This document shows, one piece after another, positions 48,531 to 61,760 of a DNA stretch of 64,000 nt; positions within the stretch are counted from its first letter, which is position 1; each line of letters begins with the position of its first letter. The DNA lies in assembly GCF_024868665.1 (NCBI RefSeq), contig NC_079891.1, positions 25,520,103 to 25,584,102 of the forward strand. Direction: 5' to 3'. The DNA is from Triplophysa rosa. Lineage: Eukaryota > Chordata > Actinopteri > Cypriniformes > Nemacheilidae. Made by a program: the position numbers and the translations under genes. The notes below the pieces were generated by a model. The model was not told the DNA's origin, ran no database searches, and saw only the letters and a list, made by a program, of their open reading frames with translations.

Positions 48531-48826
48531 TTAAAGGGATACGTCACCCAAAAATGCGAATCCTCTTGTCATTTCAAACCTGTATGACTTTCTTCTGCAG
48601 AAAACTAATGAAGACATTTTGAAGAATGTTGACCAAACATCAGTGGTATCCATTGACTTGCATTGGTATTCTGTCTGTACAATAGAAGTGAATGGGTACT
48701 GCTGTTTTTCTTCAAAATATCTTCTTTTGTGTTCTGTGGAACAAAGAAAGTCATACAGGTTTGAAATGACAAGAGGGTGAGTAAATAATAACAGAATCCT
48801 CATTTTTCGCTGAACTATCCCTTTAA
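48531..48826. repeat. TTAA-type cyprinid MITE, diverged subfamily
   Basis: It runs TTAAAGGGATACGTCACCC to CGCTGAACTATCCCTTTAA, TTAA on both ends. The interior (GACATTTTGAAGAATGTTG, CCATTGACTTGCATTGG) is a different subfamily from the other copies. Confidence 0.85.
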
Positions 48827-49302
48827 CCGTAAGCCTTTATACATTCAACCCCAATAAAGCATATTACTAAACATACTAACATCAACTCCCTAAGTCAGTT
48901 CCGGCCTCTCTGGCAGACATCAACAGGCGTGGAGAAGCAGCTTTCCTGGAAGTGTATTACACACAAATGAGACACATGAGCCTTCATCACCAAGATCCAC
49001 TTCATGTAGTTGGACATCACTGTTCCAACACCTGCACCAAACACCCCAGACATTTAAAACCATGCGGTGTATTTTCACAGCCATGCCTCTCATGGATCTG
49101 AAGAGGGTTTCAGGAAAGGGGGGAAAGTGTGTGTGAAAGCGATCATGTGGGGGTTACAGCACATGCTGAGTGCTCAGAAAACGAAGAATTTTAACGCAAA
49201 AGTGTCAAGACAATCCCAGCTAATGTGAAAGGATGAGTGTGAGTGAAAAGTGAGAAAGGGGAGAGTGAGAGAGACTTTTAGCAATAACTGCTGTCTTGAA
49301 TA

Positions 49303-49457
49303 GCTTTCCTGTATCTCAGTGGTTAGAGCATGGCGCTAGCAACGCCAAGGTCATGCGTTCGATCCCAGGGATTGCACATACTCAGAAACAAATGTATAGT
49401 ATAATGCAATGTAAGTCGCTTTGGATAAAAGTGTCTGCCAAATGCATAAATGTAAAT
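49303..49457 (+). mobile_element. tRNA-derived SINE with L2-type tail
   Basis: The head has TATCTCAGTGGTTAGAGCAT (A box) and GCGTTCGATCCCAGGG (B box), close to a real tRNA but without a foldable acceptor pair. The tail is GTAAGTCGCTTTGGATAAAA then GTGTCTGCCAAATGCATAAA. It is the best-preserved SINE of this type in the window. Confidence 0.87.
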
Positions 49458-50356
49458 AGGCTACATCTGTTCTGTCCTGCTTTCTTTAAAGGATGAAAAC
49501 ATGAACTTGTTTTTTCTTGATTTAGTTTAGTTGACTTTCCAATGAATTGCTTTGAAAAATATTTCAATTCATAATAAAATTAAAAAAATATTTACTAATT
49601 AAGATTTTGATAATGATAATTATGACAGATTAACTTGTATTTCAGGACCAATTCAGGTTTTAAAACTCACAATAAATAATACTACACATTTTCTAAATAC
49701 TTCTGTATCCAGTGAAATACCAGAAACTTCAAACTGTGACACTAGTGGCTAAAACACAGATGTTAAGACTGTACTCTGTGTGCCAAATTTCACATTTTAA
49801 CATGATTGACATATAATCTCAGTCAAAATTCAAGAAAGATACACCTACTCACCTATGGTGCTTGGCTCCTAATTACATGTCAAAAAGCAAAAACATCTAA
49901 ATGAAGGTGAACAGATCATTAGTGGCCAGACTAGTGATGAAGATCAAAGCAGTGAGAATTTATGGGAGCAAACCATTATGGACTTAAGATCCAGTGACCA
50001 ATACTCTTCTGCCTTTGAATTTAAAGATTCTGTTGACACTAATAAATTGCGGGTCCCGGTAGACTCTTTAATGTGGTTATTTGATGAAAATGGCTTTTTG
50101 TGCCTGTATGCCACCCAAGCAAGACAAACTTTCTGGCATATTACCACTGAAGAAATATGTTTTCATGGCAATCACACTCATGTTGAGACTGCCTCCTCTT
50201 AAGCCTATAGATGAGAGACACTCCATTTCCATTTTGATGAGTATCATTTTCTGCTAGATTCTGGACAGACAACGTGCAATTATTGCTTCTTTGAAAAAAG
50301 AACCAAAATGAGCTTTATTGCTGTGGTCCACTAGAGCCTAACAGAAAGAGGGACTA

Positions 50357-50875
50357 CAGTCGTGGCCAAAAGTATTGGCAGTGACATAAATACTGTTTAG
50401 TGACATAAATACTGTTTTGCAAAGTTTCAACTTAAGCTGTTGTGGTGTTCATTCACGTTGTTTAAAGATTATTATGCAGAGTGATCCGATGCATTTTAAA
50501 TAATTGCAAACTCCCCAGATGTCAATCCCATATGGTCTGTGGTCAGTCCTCAAAAAGTGAGTGGACAAGCGGAAGCCCAAAAACTGTGATCATCTCAGAG
50601 CACTAATAAGGCAAGAAACATTCGCCATCAGTCAGGATTTGGCCCAGAAGCTAATATCCAGCATGCCAGAGCGAATTACAGAGGTTATGAAAAACAAGGC
50701 CCAACACTGTAAATATTGACTCTTTGCATATATTATGTTTTTGCCAATAAACGCCTTTAAAATTTGATATGCTAAAGATATGCTAACATGTGGCAAAATA
50801 ATCTACAAATACAAAAGCAGCAAACGTTGCAAAACACAAAATGTATGTCACTGCCAATACTTTTGGCCACGACTG
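50357..50875 (+). mobile_element. Internally deleted Tc1-like transposon with transposase C-terminus
   Basis: The inverted ends are CAGTCGTGGCCAAAAGTATT and the complement AATACTTTTGGCCACGACTG, each next to TA (50355-50356, 50876-50877). Inside, a plus-strand frame reads VDKRKPKNCDHLRALIRQET, then FAISQDLAQKLISSMPERIT and EVMKNKAQHCKY, the end of a Tc1-type DDE transposase. It is preceded by the SPDVNPIWSVV block in a shifted frame. The DNA-binding part and most of the catalytic domain are deleted, so it cannot move on its own. Confidence 0.9.
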
Positions 50876-50879
50876 TACA

Positions 50880-53800
50880 AAGGGAACAGTCTGACTACTA
50901 ATGGCATTTCATGGGCGAATTAGAAAGACACGCAAGGTGCCACAATTCGGTCAACCATCTGCAGTCTTGCACGCTTTACTAATGTGACCAGGAACAAATA
51001 GGATGTATAGCATAAAAGCTACGCATGCTACACTTCCAACCTTTTTTTCTAAAGGGTGGTTGTATAGCTTACAATACTTTGACCTAACAATCATAGTTGA
51101 TAACCATAAACTTTAACATTTATGTCAAAGGAATACAATGATCTTCCTTGAACCCACAGGAGTCTGAAAAGCTTTACGCATTAAAACGAGTCCAGACAGC
51201 ATCGTCTAACCCCCTCGCTTCCCTTGAAGGCCTTTGTAGAGTTGTTTTTGTTTTAGTTCTACTTCATCTAGTTTCATGGATGCAGGTTATGAATGTCACG
51301 CCACTAGCTGACATCCAGGTCAAGTGTAAAAAGCAGCCTGTATTCTCAAAAGCTCAGTATACATCTTTACAACTCTACGACTTGTTTTTCTACTCCTTTC
51401 TTCACAGATCTGACTCTCAAATCCACACATTCAGCATTCCCGGCACATTTCCTCAATGTTTGGCGTTTCATTACAGGTGTCATTTTACCTTATCAACAAC
51501 AAATGTTCTCAGATTTGTCTGCTGTGGTTGGCTCCCTCACCCCATCTCACATTTACCTTAGACTGCACTGATGCCCATCCGCTCTGCGGGCACCGGGACT
51601 GGCAGAAGACATCTGGGACAGAAGCACTGCCGCATCAACAGTCCTCACAACTGGAGTTTGGTGGCCACAAATAAGAGAGTGGATATCAGACTTTGCTGAT
51701 TCTGTAAATGTCAGTTAAGCATCCTTATATATGTACTGTCTGTGAGCTCGTTGAAGGAAGACACAGCACTTCAGGCTCCACTTTCTTAACTAATAATGAT
51801 CAAGGATGTCATTTCCTAGAGAGTGTTTCGGTGTCGTTCCAACAGTACACAGGTGATTGCAAGGAAGAAGTGGCTTCTCAAAACTCAGTGGTATTAATTA
51901 CATTTGCAAATGAGAAATGTTTGATGATTGAATTTGCCACACGTAGTCTGGTAACACTGTACTGACAACAAAGATGTATCACAATTCTTGATAGCATATA
52001 TTATACTGAGTGTCAAATTAAATAAGTTTCGGACACAGATAATGAAAATGACTTTTGGTTATTGTAGCTTGTGCGTTCCATAGATATAATCTCTCAATAT
52101 GCCTATAGGTTTTACTCTATAATTCAGCAGAAGTGGATATATAAAAGCACGTGAACACTACAGCTTTAAAGTCACACATGCTTCCCAATGCGCAGTGTAA
52201 TGTGACATTGTAAATTCAAATGCAACCCCATCATAGAGACATTTATTCCCATATTGTATTAGCAAGTCTAAAAATAAGATCAGATACTAAAATTCATTAA
52301 AATGAAAATACTGTCATTTTGAAAAAAAGTGAATTATAAATTGAATGTTAAGTGCTGAAGAAGACTCTGATTTGTTCTGAAAGAAAATCTCTTTGAGAAC
52401 AATTATACTCATCAAGACACATTTTCTGTCTCATGCATAACATTAAGCATGTCTGATATTAGCAGAGAGAATATTATTACAGCAGCTACTGACTTCCTTT
52501 GCAGTTAAAAAAAGAAAGTCATGAAAAGAGCTCGAAATAAATGTGTACGCTGAAATATACTGTCGGTCTTATTCTGCCTGCATCTCAGAACAGGACCATT
52601 GACAGCAGTTAGACTTGGGATGAAACATTTTACAGGTCTTTTCTTGCCCTTTTCGGTGAAAATGATCGCAATGTTGGGTTCCAATAACACAATTAAAATG
52701 AATAAAATACAACCCAAGACATTCAATAGAATCCAGTAAAATGAAACCAGATCCAATCCAACAAAAATTAAATACAGCACTGGCTATTATCCCTTAAACA
52801 TGCATAATCTTTGAATTAATGTTTCTCATTCTCAACGGCATTCAATGCTTTGATTCATATTTCATACTCAAAGCAACCTGAAAATGATACCAAAATTGAA
52901 TCTTAGATATCCAGCATGTTAAATTCAATTGCATCTCATTTTTGACCACACCAACTGGACCAGCACAAGAAAGTGTCTACTACTGCTATAAAGCTAGAGG
53001 GTATTTCCATTATATTCTAAACATCAAACAGGACTTTGTTTTAATCGAGTTAAGAGGATTGAGACGAGCTTTCTAAAACAATAATACACACTTGGCTTAG
53101 CTGTTGTGACGTGCTTACAATAGAAAGCGACAGCTAACAGAAAGAAAGGACAGTCCTCATTAGTAATGACTGAAAGTTCAGAGAATTTAAGGTGAATACT
53201 TAAATAACATATGTAGTGTGTACTGGCTGCTTCATTTATGTAGTACAAATAGGCATTTTTTATTGAGCTTATAATTTTGACACATGATAAAAAAAGCACA
53301 AACTGGATTTCTAAATCTAGAGGGCTGTGCTAAATTCCATCCTGAATCCTTCCATTGTATCCATTACTTAGTGTGCCTCTAAAGATAGTATCTTTTTCCT
53401 CTCCCTTTTCTATCCCAGTTCATTCTTTTTCAGCTACAGCCTCCTCCTAATCACCTGGTAAAAAAGGCCTCTCTGGGTCAGCGGTTGTGAGGTAAATTAA
53501 ATCTCTTCAGAGGGAAGTTGGGTCACACAGGCTGATTTATTTACCAGGTGACGAAAGGAGGGCTCTCGGGGCAGAGAATGATCCAGGGGAAATGACCTAT
53601 AAACTCAAACAGAGGCTCAATCTTATCAATCTTCTTTAATACTCTGCTTTAAAATGGAGCACAACTCGTTTAAGTTATGCAAATAACCAACAGAACAAAT
53701 CTTGTGCCCCGGCATGTGAAGTTACTGCATGTTAATTCCATTTATCCTGCTCGTGTCGCTTGCGAACAAAACAATATAAAGTCATGATTAAAAAACTAAA

Positions 53801-54230
53801 GTGTCCTAAAACACAGCCACCCATGAAAAGGCAGTTACAGTCAATGTTAAAGTGATATTATACATTATAAGAATTAAAGGTAATTGCAGATCCATTTGTG
53901 TTTCTTATATTTGCCATTAAAGCTATCATGTATCCAAAATAATATTCATATAAAGCACTTAAACCACTGTAATTGCTCTAAAGCAACAGCTGAAACAAAT
54001 AATCCAATGATCTTTAAGTGACAAAAGGGAAAATGTCACTTCATTAATCTGCTAGTGTAGTGTGATAAAGCCAATTACCATCTTATCTCTTTTTCACCAA
54101 TTACACCTCTCTACGTACAATAAAGTGTAAACAAATCATGGTACTGAGTATCAATATTGCAGCAGTCAAATATTTTCAGTGGAAATAAAAAAATACTGTA
54201 TAGGTACTACTTCAGAGGGCTGAACAGAAT
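50880..54230. other. No gene recognised
   Basis: The longest frames (51148-51561 and 51708-51965 plus, 52780-52505 minus) have no family I recognise and no supporting splice or start context. No clear repeat ends. Confidence 0.4.
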
Positions 54231-54232
54231 AC

Positions 54233-54500
54233 AGTCAGGTACCAAAGTTTGAGACCACATTAAAAATCTGCCATTCAAAAAATAATTCCAACCCAAAAAT
54301 AAGTGAAGTACAAAGATTTCAAAGTATTAAAAAACAATATAAAACATGTACAATTAACAAGAAATAGCGATATTTATTTTAAGATCAATATTTTTTCAGA
54401 TTTGCGACACTGAAAATGAAATTGATCTTGACTTCATGAAAACACACAATGCTCTAAAACACTCTCAATTGATGCCAAAATAGAATGAATATGTTTTGTC
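54233..54500 (+). repeat. Possible single Tc1/mariner end
   Basis: TACAGTCAGGTACCAAAGTT followed by TGAGACCACAT resembles fish Tc1/mariner termini. No inverted partner was found within the next kilobase, so it is at most a fragment. Confidence 0.35.
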
Positions 54501-55215
54501 ATGTGTACTTGTATTTGTACGTACACATTTAGCTCAAGTGCCTGCTGTCATTAATTTTTTTTTTACTTTTCAGTTAAACTTTACACTTACAATGTTTAAT
54601 TTAATTGCAAACTACATCATCAGCATTCCCAAGAGTGGAGGACATTTGGACTTTTCAATTTCGCTGTTTCCGTCAAGTCGAATGTACTGATCCTAAAACA
54701 AGGACAGCATCTAATGGACAGACATAGAATAACTAGTTTGTTTATGACTTTATTAAAACTGTCATACACATGATCTGATTTCAATGTTAAGGCTATACTG
54801 TATGTTACTCAACTAAATCCTTACTTAATCATCTGTTTCTTTTAAAACCTGATGTTGGTCAGATAAAAAATCTATAGCATGACTTTTAACATATGCACTC
54901 ATATTAATATTTTTTTACTCAAATCCATAAGAGTGACTTATTAATATGATGATTTATAAAAACATGCAGAAGCATAGCATGGTTCACCTGCCCTTAAAAA
55001 GAAGTATATTTTAAAATGTAAGCCTTACATTACAAAAAAGAGAGGGGGTAGGCCTGCCATGTTCTCATTAAAGCTACTAATACAGTACAACACAGCTACG
55101 TGTAGGAGTCATACTCTCAAAACCAAACAGTGTGTATACAGAGTAGAACAATGAATGAAATCACATCTCTTAGTATGGTAATCGACTTAATCTTGCCATT
55201 TAGTTAAATAAACAT

Positions 55216-57245
55216 GACATTTACATTTACATTTAGTCATTTAGCAGACGCTTTTATCCAAAGCGACTTACAAAGTAGGGGAAAACAATAGAAATTATTT
55301 GTGCAAGTAAACTGCAGTAAAACTGGTCTCAGTTAGCCTGCCACAGTATACAAAGCTAAGAATATATTTTTTTTTTTTTTTTTGAGGGGGGGGTAGGAAA
55401 GTAGAAAAGAAGTAAAAGACTGTACTAATGGGTCAGATGTTGACGGAAGAGATGTGTTTTTAGCCGATTCTTAAAGACGACAACAGAATTCGCTAATCTT
55501 GTGGCAAGAGGGAGATCGTTCCAGAGTCCTGGAACACATCCGGAGAAAGTGCGTAAGAGTGATTTTTCCCCTCAATTGCAGAGCGCAGGGATCGGGCAGA
55601 TACACAAGTCTGTATTAGCGAGTGAAGATATGGGGGTGCCGAACCAGTGGTGGTTTTGTAGGCCAAGAGCAGAGATTTGAATTAGATGCGAGTGACTATA
55701 GGGAGCCAGTGCAACCTAACGAAGAGAGGAGTGACGTGTGCTCTCTTTGGCTCGTTGAAGACCACTCTTGCCACTGCATTCTGGATTGTCTGAAGAGGTC
55801 TGGTTGTACAAGCTGGAAGACCAGCCAGTAGAGCATTGCAATAGTCCAGCCTGGACAGGACAACAGCATGGAAATATGGCAACATAATCTGTGAAGTTCA
55901 GCTGATCATTAATTACCACTCCCAAATTTCTGGGCGTTCTGGAAGAAGTAATGGTTGATGAACCTAGTTGGATGGAAAGGTTGTGCTGAGTCTTCGGGTT
56001 GGCCGGGATCACAAGCAGTTCAGTTTTTGCAATGTTAAACTGCATTTGATGGTCCTTCATGCAGAGTGAAATGTCATTCAGGCATGCTTAAATGCGCACA
56101 GAAACCGTCGGATCATTAGGCTGAAATGACAGGTGGAGCTGTGTGTCATCCGCATAGCAGTGATAGGAAAAGCCATGTTTCCGAATGACAAAACCTAGGG
56201 ACGTTGTGTATATGGAGAAGAGCAGCGGCCCAAAAAATGAGCCCTGTGGTACCCCTGTACTGAGACGCTGAGATTCAGAGACCTCACCTCTCCAGGATAC
56301 TCTGAATGACCTATTCGAGAGGTAAGACTTGAACCACCATAGCGCTGTTCCAGAGACACCCATAGTCTTGAGGGTCGACAGGAGGATGTGGTGGTTGACA
56401 GTGTTGAAAGCAGCAGATAGATCCAGGACAATAAGTGCAGATGATTTAGAGGCTGCCCTTGCCAGTCTCAGGGCTTCGATGACTGAGAGCAGTGCAGTCT
56501 CGGTGGAATGACTGCTCTTGAAACCAGACTGGTTGCTGTCCAAGAGGTTGTTCTGTGTGAGAAAAGAGGAGAGCTGGTCAGCTACCAAACGCTCAAGGGT
56601 TTTTGCAATGAAGGGGAGGAGAGATACTGGTCTGTAGTTTCCTAGAAGTGCAGGATCAAAAGTGGGTTTCTTCAGTAGTGGGGTAATACGGGCCTTCTTA
56701 AAAGCTGTGGGAAATGTAACAAGTGGTGAGAGAAGAGTTGATAATGTGGGTCAGAGTGGGGACTTTCGACGGAGAGATGGCCTGAAGGAGAGGGGTGGGA
56801 ACGGGATCTAGCGGGCAGGTAGTCGGGTGATTAGAAGCAATGACCTTGGGAACGTCAGCTTCAGACAGGAGAGAGAAAGAGGGGAGCGAGCAGGCTTCGG
56901 GTGTTTGTGCATGTTCAGGAGGCGGCGGCGCAGTGAACTGACTGCTGATGGTTGTAGTTTTCTCTACAAAGAAAGATGCAAAATAATTTGCTGTTAAGTC
57001 CGATGAAGGTGGGGGGGCAGGCGGGCAAAGAAGAGCAGAGAAGGTTTTAAAGAGGGTACAAGGGTCGGGCGAGCTGTTGATTTTTGAGTGGTAGTACTGA
57101 GTTTTAGCAGAGGTGACATCAGCGTAGAAAGAAGAGAGAGTGATAGAGACAGAGGTCAGCAGGATCATTTGATTTGCGCCACTTCCTCTCAGCAGATCTG
57201 AGCTTGGCGCGATGCTCTCGGAGAACATCACATAACCAGGGGGAA
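55216..57245 (-). pseudogene. L2-like LINE, 5'-truncated second copy with intact YADD box
   Basis: The minus-strand 3' tail (GTCGCTTTGGATAAAAGCGT then CTGCTAAATGAC) is at 55220-55270. Upstream frames give the [60 protein letters not shown] and HCYADDTQLHLSFQPND (56588-56088). MKDHQMQFNIAKTELLVIPA (56060-55716) and SRLDYCNALLAGLPACTTRP (55885-55682) follow. The YADD catalytic box is present, unlike the copy at 17667. Frameshifts near 56085 and 55890, loss of the endonuclease and a break at about 57245 make it inactive. A T-run precedes 55383. Confidence 0.88.
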
Positions 57246-57249
57246 GATA

Positions 57250-59320
57250 GGCTAGCGCGGGCTGGTCTTGTGGGTTTCTGAAGTGGGAGCGTAAAGTAGA
57301 TAAAGTAGAGATAAAGCAGTTTACTTCATAAAGTAGACATGAAGTGGCATATCTACTTTACACTGATTTAAAAAGCAAAAAAAAGCTAAATCGTTTAATT
57401 TTACATCTAAAAAAAATACAACTATATCCCAAACCACCCACCACAAAAGCCTTTTCAACCTAGATTTTACAGCAACACGGAAGCATATTTTTCTCTAACC
57501 CTGTAGAATATAATGCCTAGCCATAGCAGATGATGATGAAAGCTAAAAACAGCACAACAGCTGGACATCGCTTTCTCAATGATTTTCCTAAAAGTGGAAC
57601 GATTTCATTGAACAGACAGTGGGTCGCCTGGTTCCTTTCTCCACCCGTTGTATTAACATGTAGATCAAGGGGTGAATTGGCATGACCATTGGTAGCATTT
57701 GCCTTTATTAGTGTGAGGCATGAGCAAGTCAGAAAGCGAAACGTAAGAGCACTTTTTATAAAGCCTGTATCAAAAAGTCATAAGGAAATTTACAAAATGG
57801 TCCAGAATTTTTAAATGACAAATTTAAATTGATTTATTATGTAAACTTTAAAAACGATATAATATATCCTTAAGCTTTTAGTTGCTGCCTACTGCATCTC
57901 CTAGTGCAGTAATAATACTATCAAATTTAATAGTGCATTATCAATTTCTTTTTTACATGAGCACACATCAGACAGGGGATAGTAAAAAAAGTTTTAGTAT
58001 ACAAAGAAAGGCTGGAAACTAGACAAGAATTGTGACTGAACATCTAGTACTGTACTTACTGTACATTCATTAAGTAAAGAGAATTAATAATATAATAAAA
58101 TAAAATAATACCCTATGGCATACAGTGAAATTCAAAACCTGAGGACATAGTGTGGTGTTATACATTTTTCGAACCAGCTCAATCTTCGTCGGTCCTTCTC
58201 TATTGATCCAGACTTACCATTAGATACCTTGATGGAACTCAGCCATGGATTTAATTAAAACTAAAAGGGAAGATTGACTGACATACTAGATGGATTACTT
58301 AGAAGAAAAAAAACTATTATGTGAAATGCAAGGGTTTAAGTCTCTTAAATTTTCCATATTGTCTTTCTGTCAACACGGTTACACCATAAAAGAAAATGCA
58401 AACGTACAATAAATAAGCAAGAACAGAGATGCTTAGATAATTTTGTATTGCTAAATATAATCCGTTTATCTTGTTGATTGTATCTGAATGAGGGCTGTGC
58501 TTTCTAAAAATGGTAATAACGATCCAGAAAAATCTTGACGGCAAAAAAATTGGACTGAATCTGTAGGAGGTTTTGACACCAGATCCCCTTCCCCCAGCTG
58601 AAAGAGAATAATCATTGATAATTGGCAGCTGGCAGCTTTCACAAGGCAAGAAGTGTGAGAAGTGATTAATGCTAATTAAGACTGGTGGGAGAGAGAGAGC
58701 TTTTGTAACATTTGTTAGTTAGTAGAACCCTTGACATGCACAGTGCAATCTCAACCACTTACACACAGCTAATTATATATGTTTTATTTGCAGTAATATT
58801 AATAGTATCAATTAAGAAAGAAAATTTAAAAATAAGTTTTTATAGATCTCCATTGTTTCTCATTTTTTCTTCATATTGCGGCTACACATTTTTCAACAAT
58901 TAAAAGTCTCATTATAAACTCAAACTTCATAAAAAAAGATGGCAAATTCATTTTATAGACGGTTTTAACGGCAAAAACCCAAGCTTCCAGTAGACCTCCG
59001 CAAAGAATCATTAACTGTTGAGTAGTTTAAAATTAATTTAATGCAATAAAATATTAGTATAAATTAAATATAAAACAAATTGTTATATTATAACCAAACA
59101 CAGACCGGAAGTTAACTTCGGGCCAGGTGCATGCATCCGATGAAACAGTCAATATTCTGCATGTCAACCATTATCAAAATTGTTACTTTATTTAGATGAA
59201 TACTATTTTCAAAAGTTAATACTTGGACGAGTACTCAAATTGTCTATCGGAGCGATAAATGAGCAACCTCAGAGCAACACAAGTTGTCTCTAGAATACAA
59301 CCTTCAACCATACAAAGCAA
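57250..59320. other. No gene recognised
   Basis: AT-rich DNA beyond the LINE break. The minus-strand frame at 58649-58317 has no known domain. A run of near-repeats of AAAGTAGA lies at 57290-57360. Confidence 0.4.
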
Positions 59321-59330
59321 ATGCCACAAC

Positions 59331-59894
59331 TAGGGCTGTCACGATTATGAAATTTGGCTGACGATTAATTGTCTAATAAATCATAGCGATTGTGACGATT
59401 AATTGTCGGCATTTTTTATTCGGCTTTGAAACGACCATATTGTGTGAACATACTGTCTGAATATAAAGACTATGTTCTTTTACCTGTCAATAATACAACC
59501 GCCAAATACTTGTAAATTGATCAGGAGTGAATTGAAGCCACCATTAAAATGCTATCAGTCACAGAAGTAAACTTTTATTGTAGTCTTGCAAGTGAGAAAA
59601 AAACAGACTAGAAGCTTTTCTATGTTAATGAGATTTTGGTAGACTGGTTTTCACAATGAAATAATATTAAATTGTACTGCAGGTTATTTTTATGGTAGCC
59701 TATGGTATGCTTTAGGTTTTTTTTAAGTGATTGTGTTGTGGTGGTACATTTTACAAGTATTACCATGCTTTAGTTACAATATATACAATAAAATACGCAA
59801 CATGCAGATGCACTACAGCTCCCCTAGTGTCTTCTATAGAGATGTGCAATAATTGCGATGATCTGAAACCACGACGATTATCGTGACAGCCCTA
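59331..59894. mobile_element. hAT MITE with 8-bp duplication
   Basis: The ends are TAGGGCTGTCACGATTATG and the complement CGATTATCGTGACAGCCCTA, with an exact 8-bp duplication GCCACAAC (59323-59330, 59895-59902). The sub-terminal CGATTAATTGTC and its variants repeat. Non-coding, 564 bp. Confidence 0.93.
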
Positions 59895-60017
59895 GCCACA
59901 ACAGGTGTGAAGATAAAAACAGAAATGGGAGAACATGACAAGGTGTTAATATTGTTAAGTTTCACACTGATGCTGGTGCTGGTCTCGCTGATGGATGAAC
60001 AATGTGTGGTGTCAGCT

Positions 60018-60020
<3 letters not shown>

Positions 60021-60050
<30 letters not shown>

Positions 60051-60051
60051 C
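60021..60051. repeat. GA microsatellite
   Basis: An uninterrupted run of about 15 GA units. Confidence 0.95.
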
Positions 60052-60054
60052 AGG

Positions 60055-61400
60055 AGATGGTGAGCGGTCCACAACATTTTCCACATGCCAACAATGTCTC
60101 CGCAATGCAATCCTCAAAATAACAAGTGCTTAATAAGCAACACTGTCCGGTAATGATCTCTGGTCAGGATTTACAATGAAGTATGATAGTATATCAGCTT
60201 GTTAATGCATGCGGTTTAAATAAGACATTGTATATCAATTCTGTCTCTATCGGGGTAGGTTTTTTGGGGGGTTGTAGTGCCGGGCTAGACGTTATTGATT
60301 CGGAAAATCAATTACTAGCTGCATTGCTGATTTTGGACCGGGGTTTAATAGCTCAGAGGTAATTGTACAACACAAAGTACATACATACTGTAGCAAGACT
60401 TCTTTAAAGATTCATGACATCTCAACGCCATGTGATATAGCAGAAGAAACGGAGTCAGAGATTGACATATCTATACCCTTAAGATTTTGCTGCAGGCACA
60501 GTATTCCTTTTGTATACCCAATGCTGTTTTTCCCAGCTTCTAATCCTATATAGAGTTGAGTAAAGCAAGCTACTGAAGATGCAACATATCATACCTGTCT
60601 CGGTTCCTCACATTGTTACGTCCCAATGAATGACATTTAACAATGGCCAGATTGAACATTAACCATCCGGCTGGTGACTCAGTCTGAAACACTCTCATTA
60701 TATCTAAAGACAGAGTCTAAGCTGTCAGCTTGAAGGGTAAAACCAGATGTTTTAACTCGGAGCAGGGTGTTATAACAAGACTGTGAGTTTCACATGACAA
60801 TGACAGTTTGAACTTTAATACAGTACGGTACGTGGGCATGAAAGCAACATCACACTAAAGAGAAAAGATTTCAGGTACATATGCTATTGTACATAAGCAA
60901 TAATGTAACAGTAACCGAGATAAAATTAGCAGTAGCTGGCAGGTCATAATGTATGGTGTAAGGTGTGGGCCCTCGTGAGGCGACCCAGTTTTAGGCCACT
61001 GATTTGAATGGAGCGCAACTTTAAATCAACAGAGGTGTCATGATCCAGTCTGTGGATTCGGTTCTTTGTTACTGTCTACCTAGAGCTGCGTTCAGCCCCG
61101 TCAAAATGTTGCAAATGTTTTTTAAACGGAAATAGTGGTGCGGTACACCCTGTTGTGATGAAGCAAGATTTGAACTATGGCAGCTGAGAAGGCCATTCTT
61201 TGGGTTCTTTTTGAATAATTTTTGGAGCCTGATGAAATCTGTATAAATATGTGTTGAATACTGCAAAATACAGTACATGTCTTCTAATATCTTCAATTGT
61301 TGCGTATACCGAGCTGCAGCGGACACATTTGTAAACAACTTTACTTGGACCCATTGTGCGAGCTGTCTCTATAATACCGCATGGGTTATTCACATGTTGC
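60055..61400. other. No gene recognised
   Basis: The frames at 61069-61429 (minus) do not match a known protein. No clear repeat ends. Confidence 0.4.
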
Positions 61401-61409
61401 TGCTGATTG

Positions 61410-61760
61410 GACTGACGTTCTTGACACACCCACCAAACAAGAGAAAACGTATCTCAAACCCTGTTGCACGCGGTTTCCAGGAAACGTGTCGTTCAAAACA
61501 TAGCAAAACATTGCGCACCGGTTTGAGCTTGAACGTGCCCCAAGTGTTTCTTGTCTGCTTGTTATCCTGTCTATATAACCCTTGTGTGTCATTTGTCAGT
61601 CGTTGTTTCAGTGTCCCTGTTATTTGACGCTTTATATGGATTGCTTTTGTTCCTTGTTGCTTTATTCTTTTATTACTTTGTACTTTGTTGAATTAAATCA
61701 TATACACTGCACGTGGATCCACTTCCCTGCCTAGTTCCTCATCGTAACGAGGGATATTAC
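61410..61760 (+). repeat. Possible LTR-like fragment
   Basis: TATA-like CTATATAACCC near 61571, followed about 120 bp later by GAATTAAATC and the CACTGCACGTGGATCCACTT motif, resembles the promoter, R and U5 part of a fish LTR. The ends and duplication are not seen. Confidence 0.35.

Noticed and set aside
49303..49380. Possible tRNA gene (A and B boxes)
   Set aside because: No acceptor-stem pairing, and the sequence continues into the SINE body and L2-type tail.
51148..51561. 137-codon plus-strand ORF
   Set aside because: No recognisable domain, no splice or conservation evidence; within random expectation for 64 kb.
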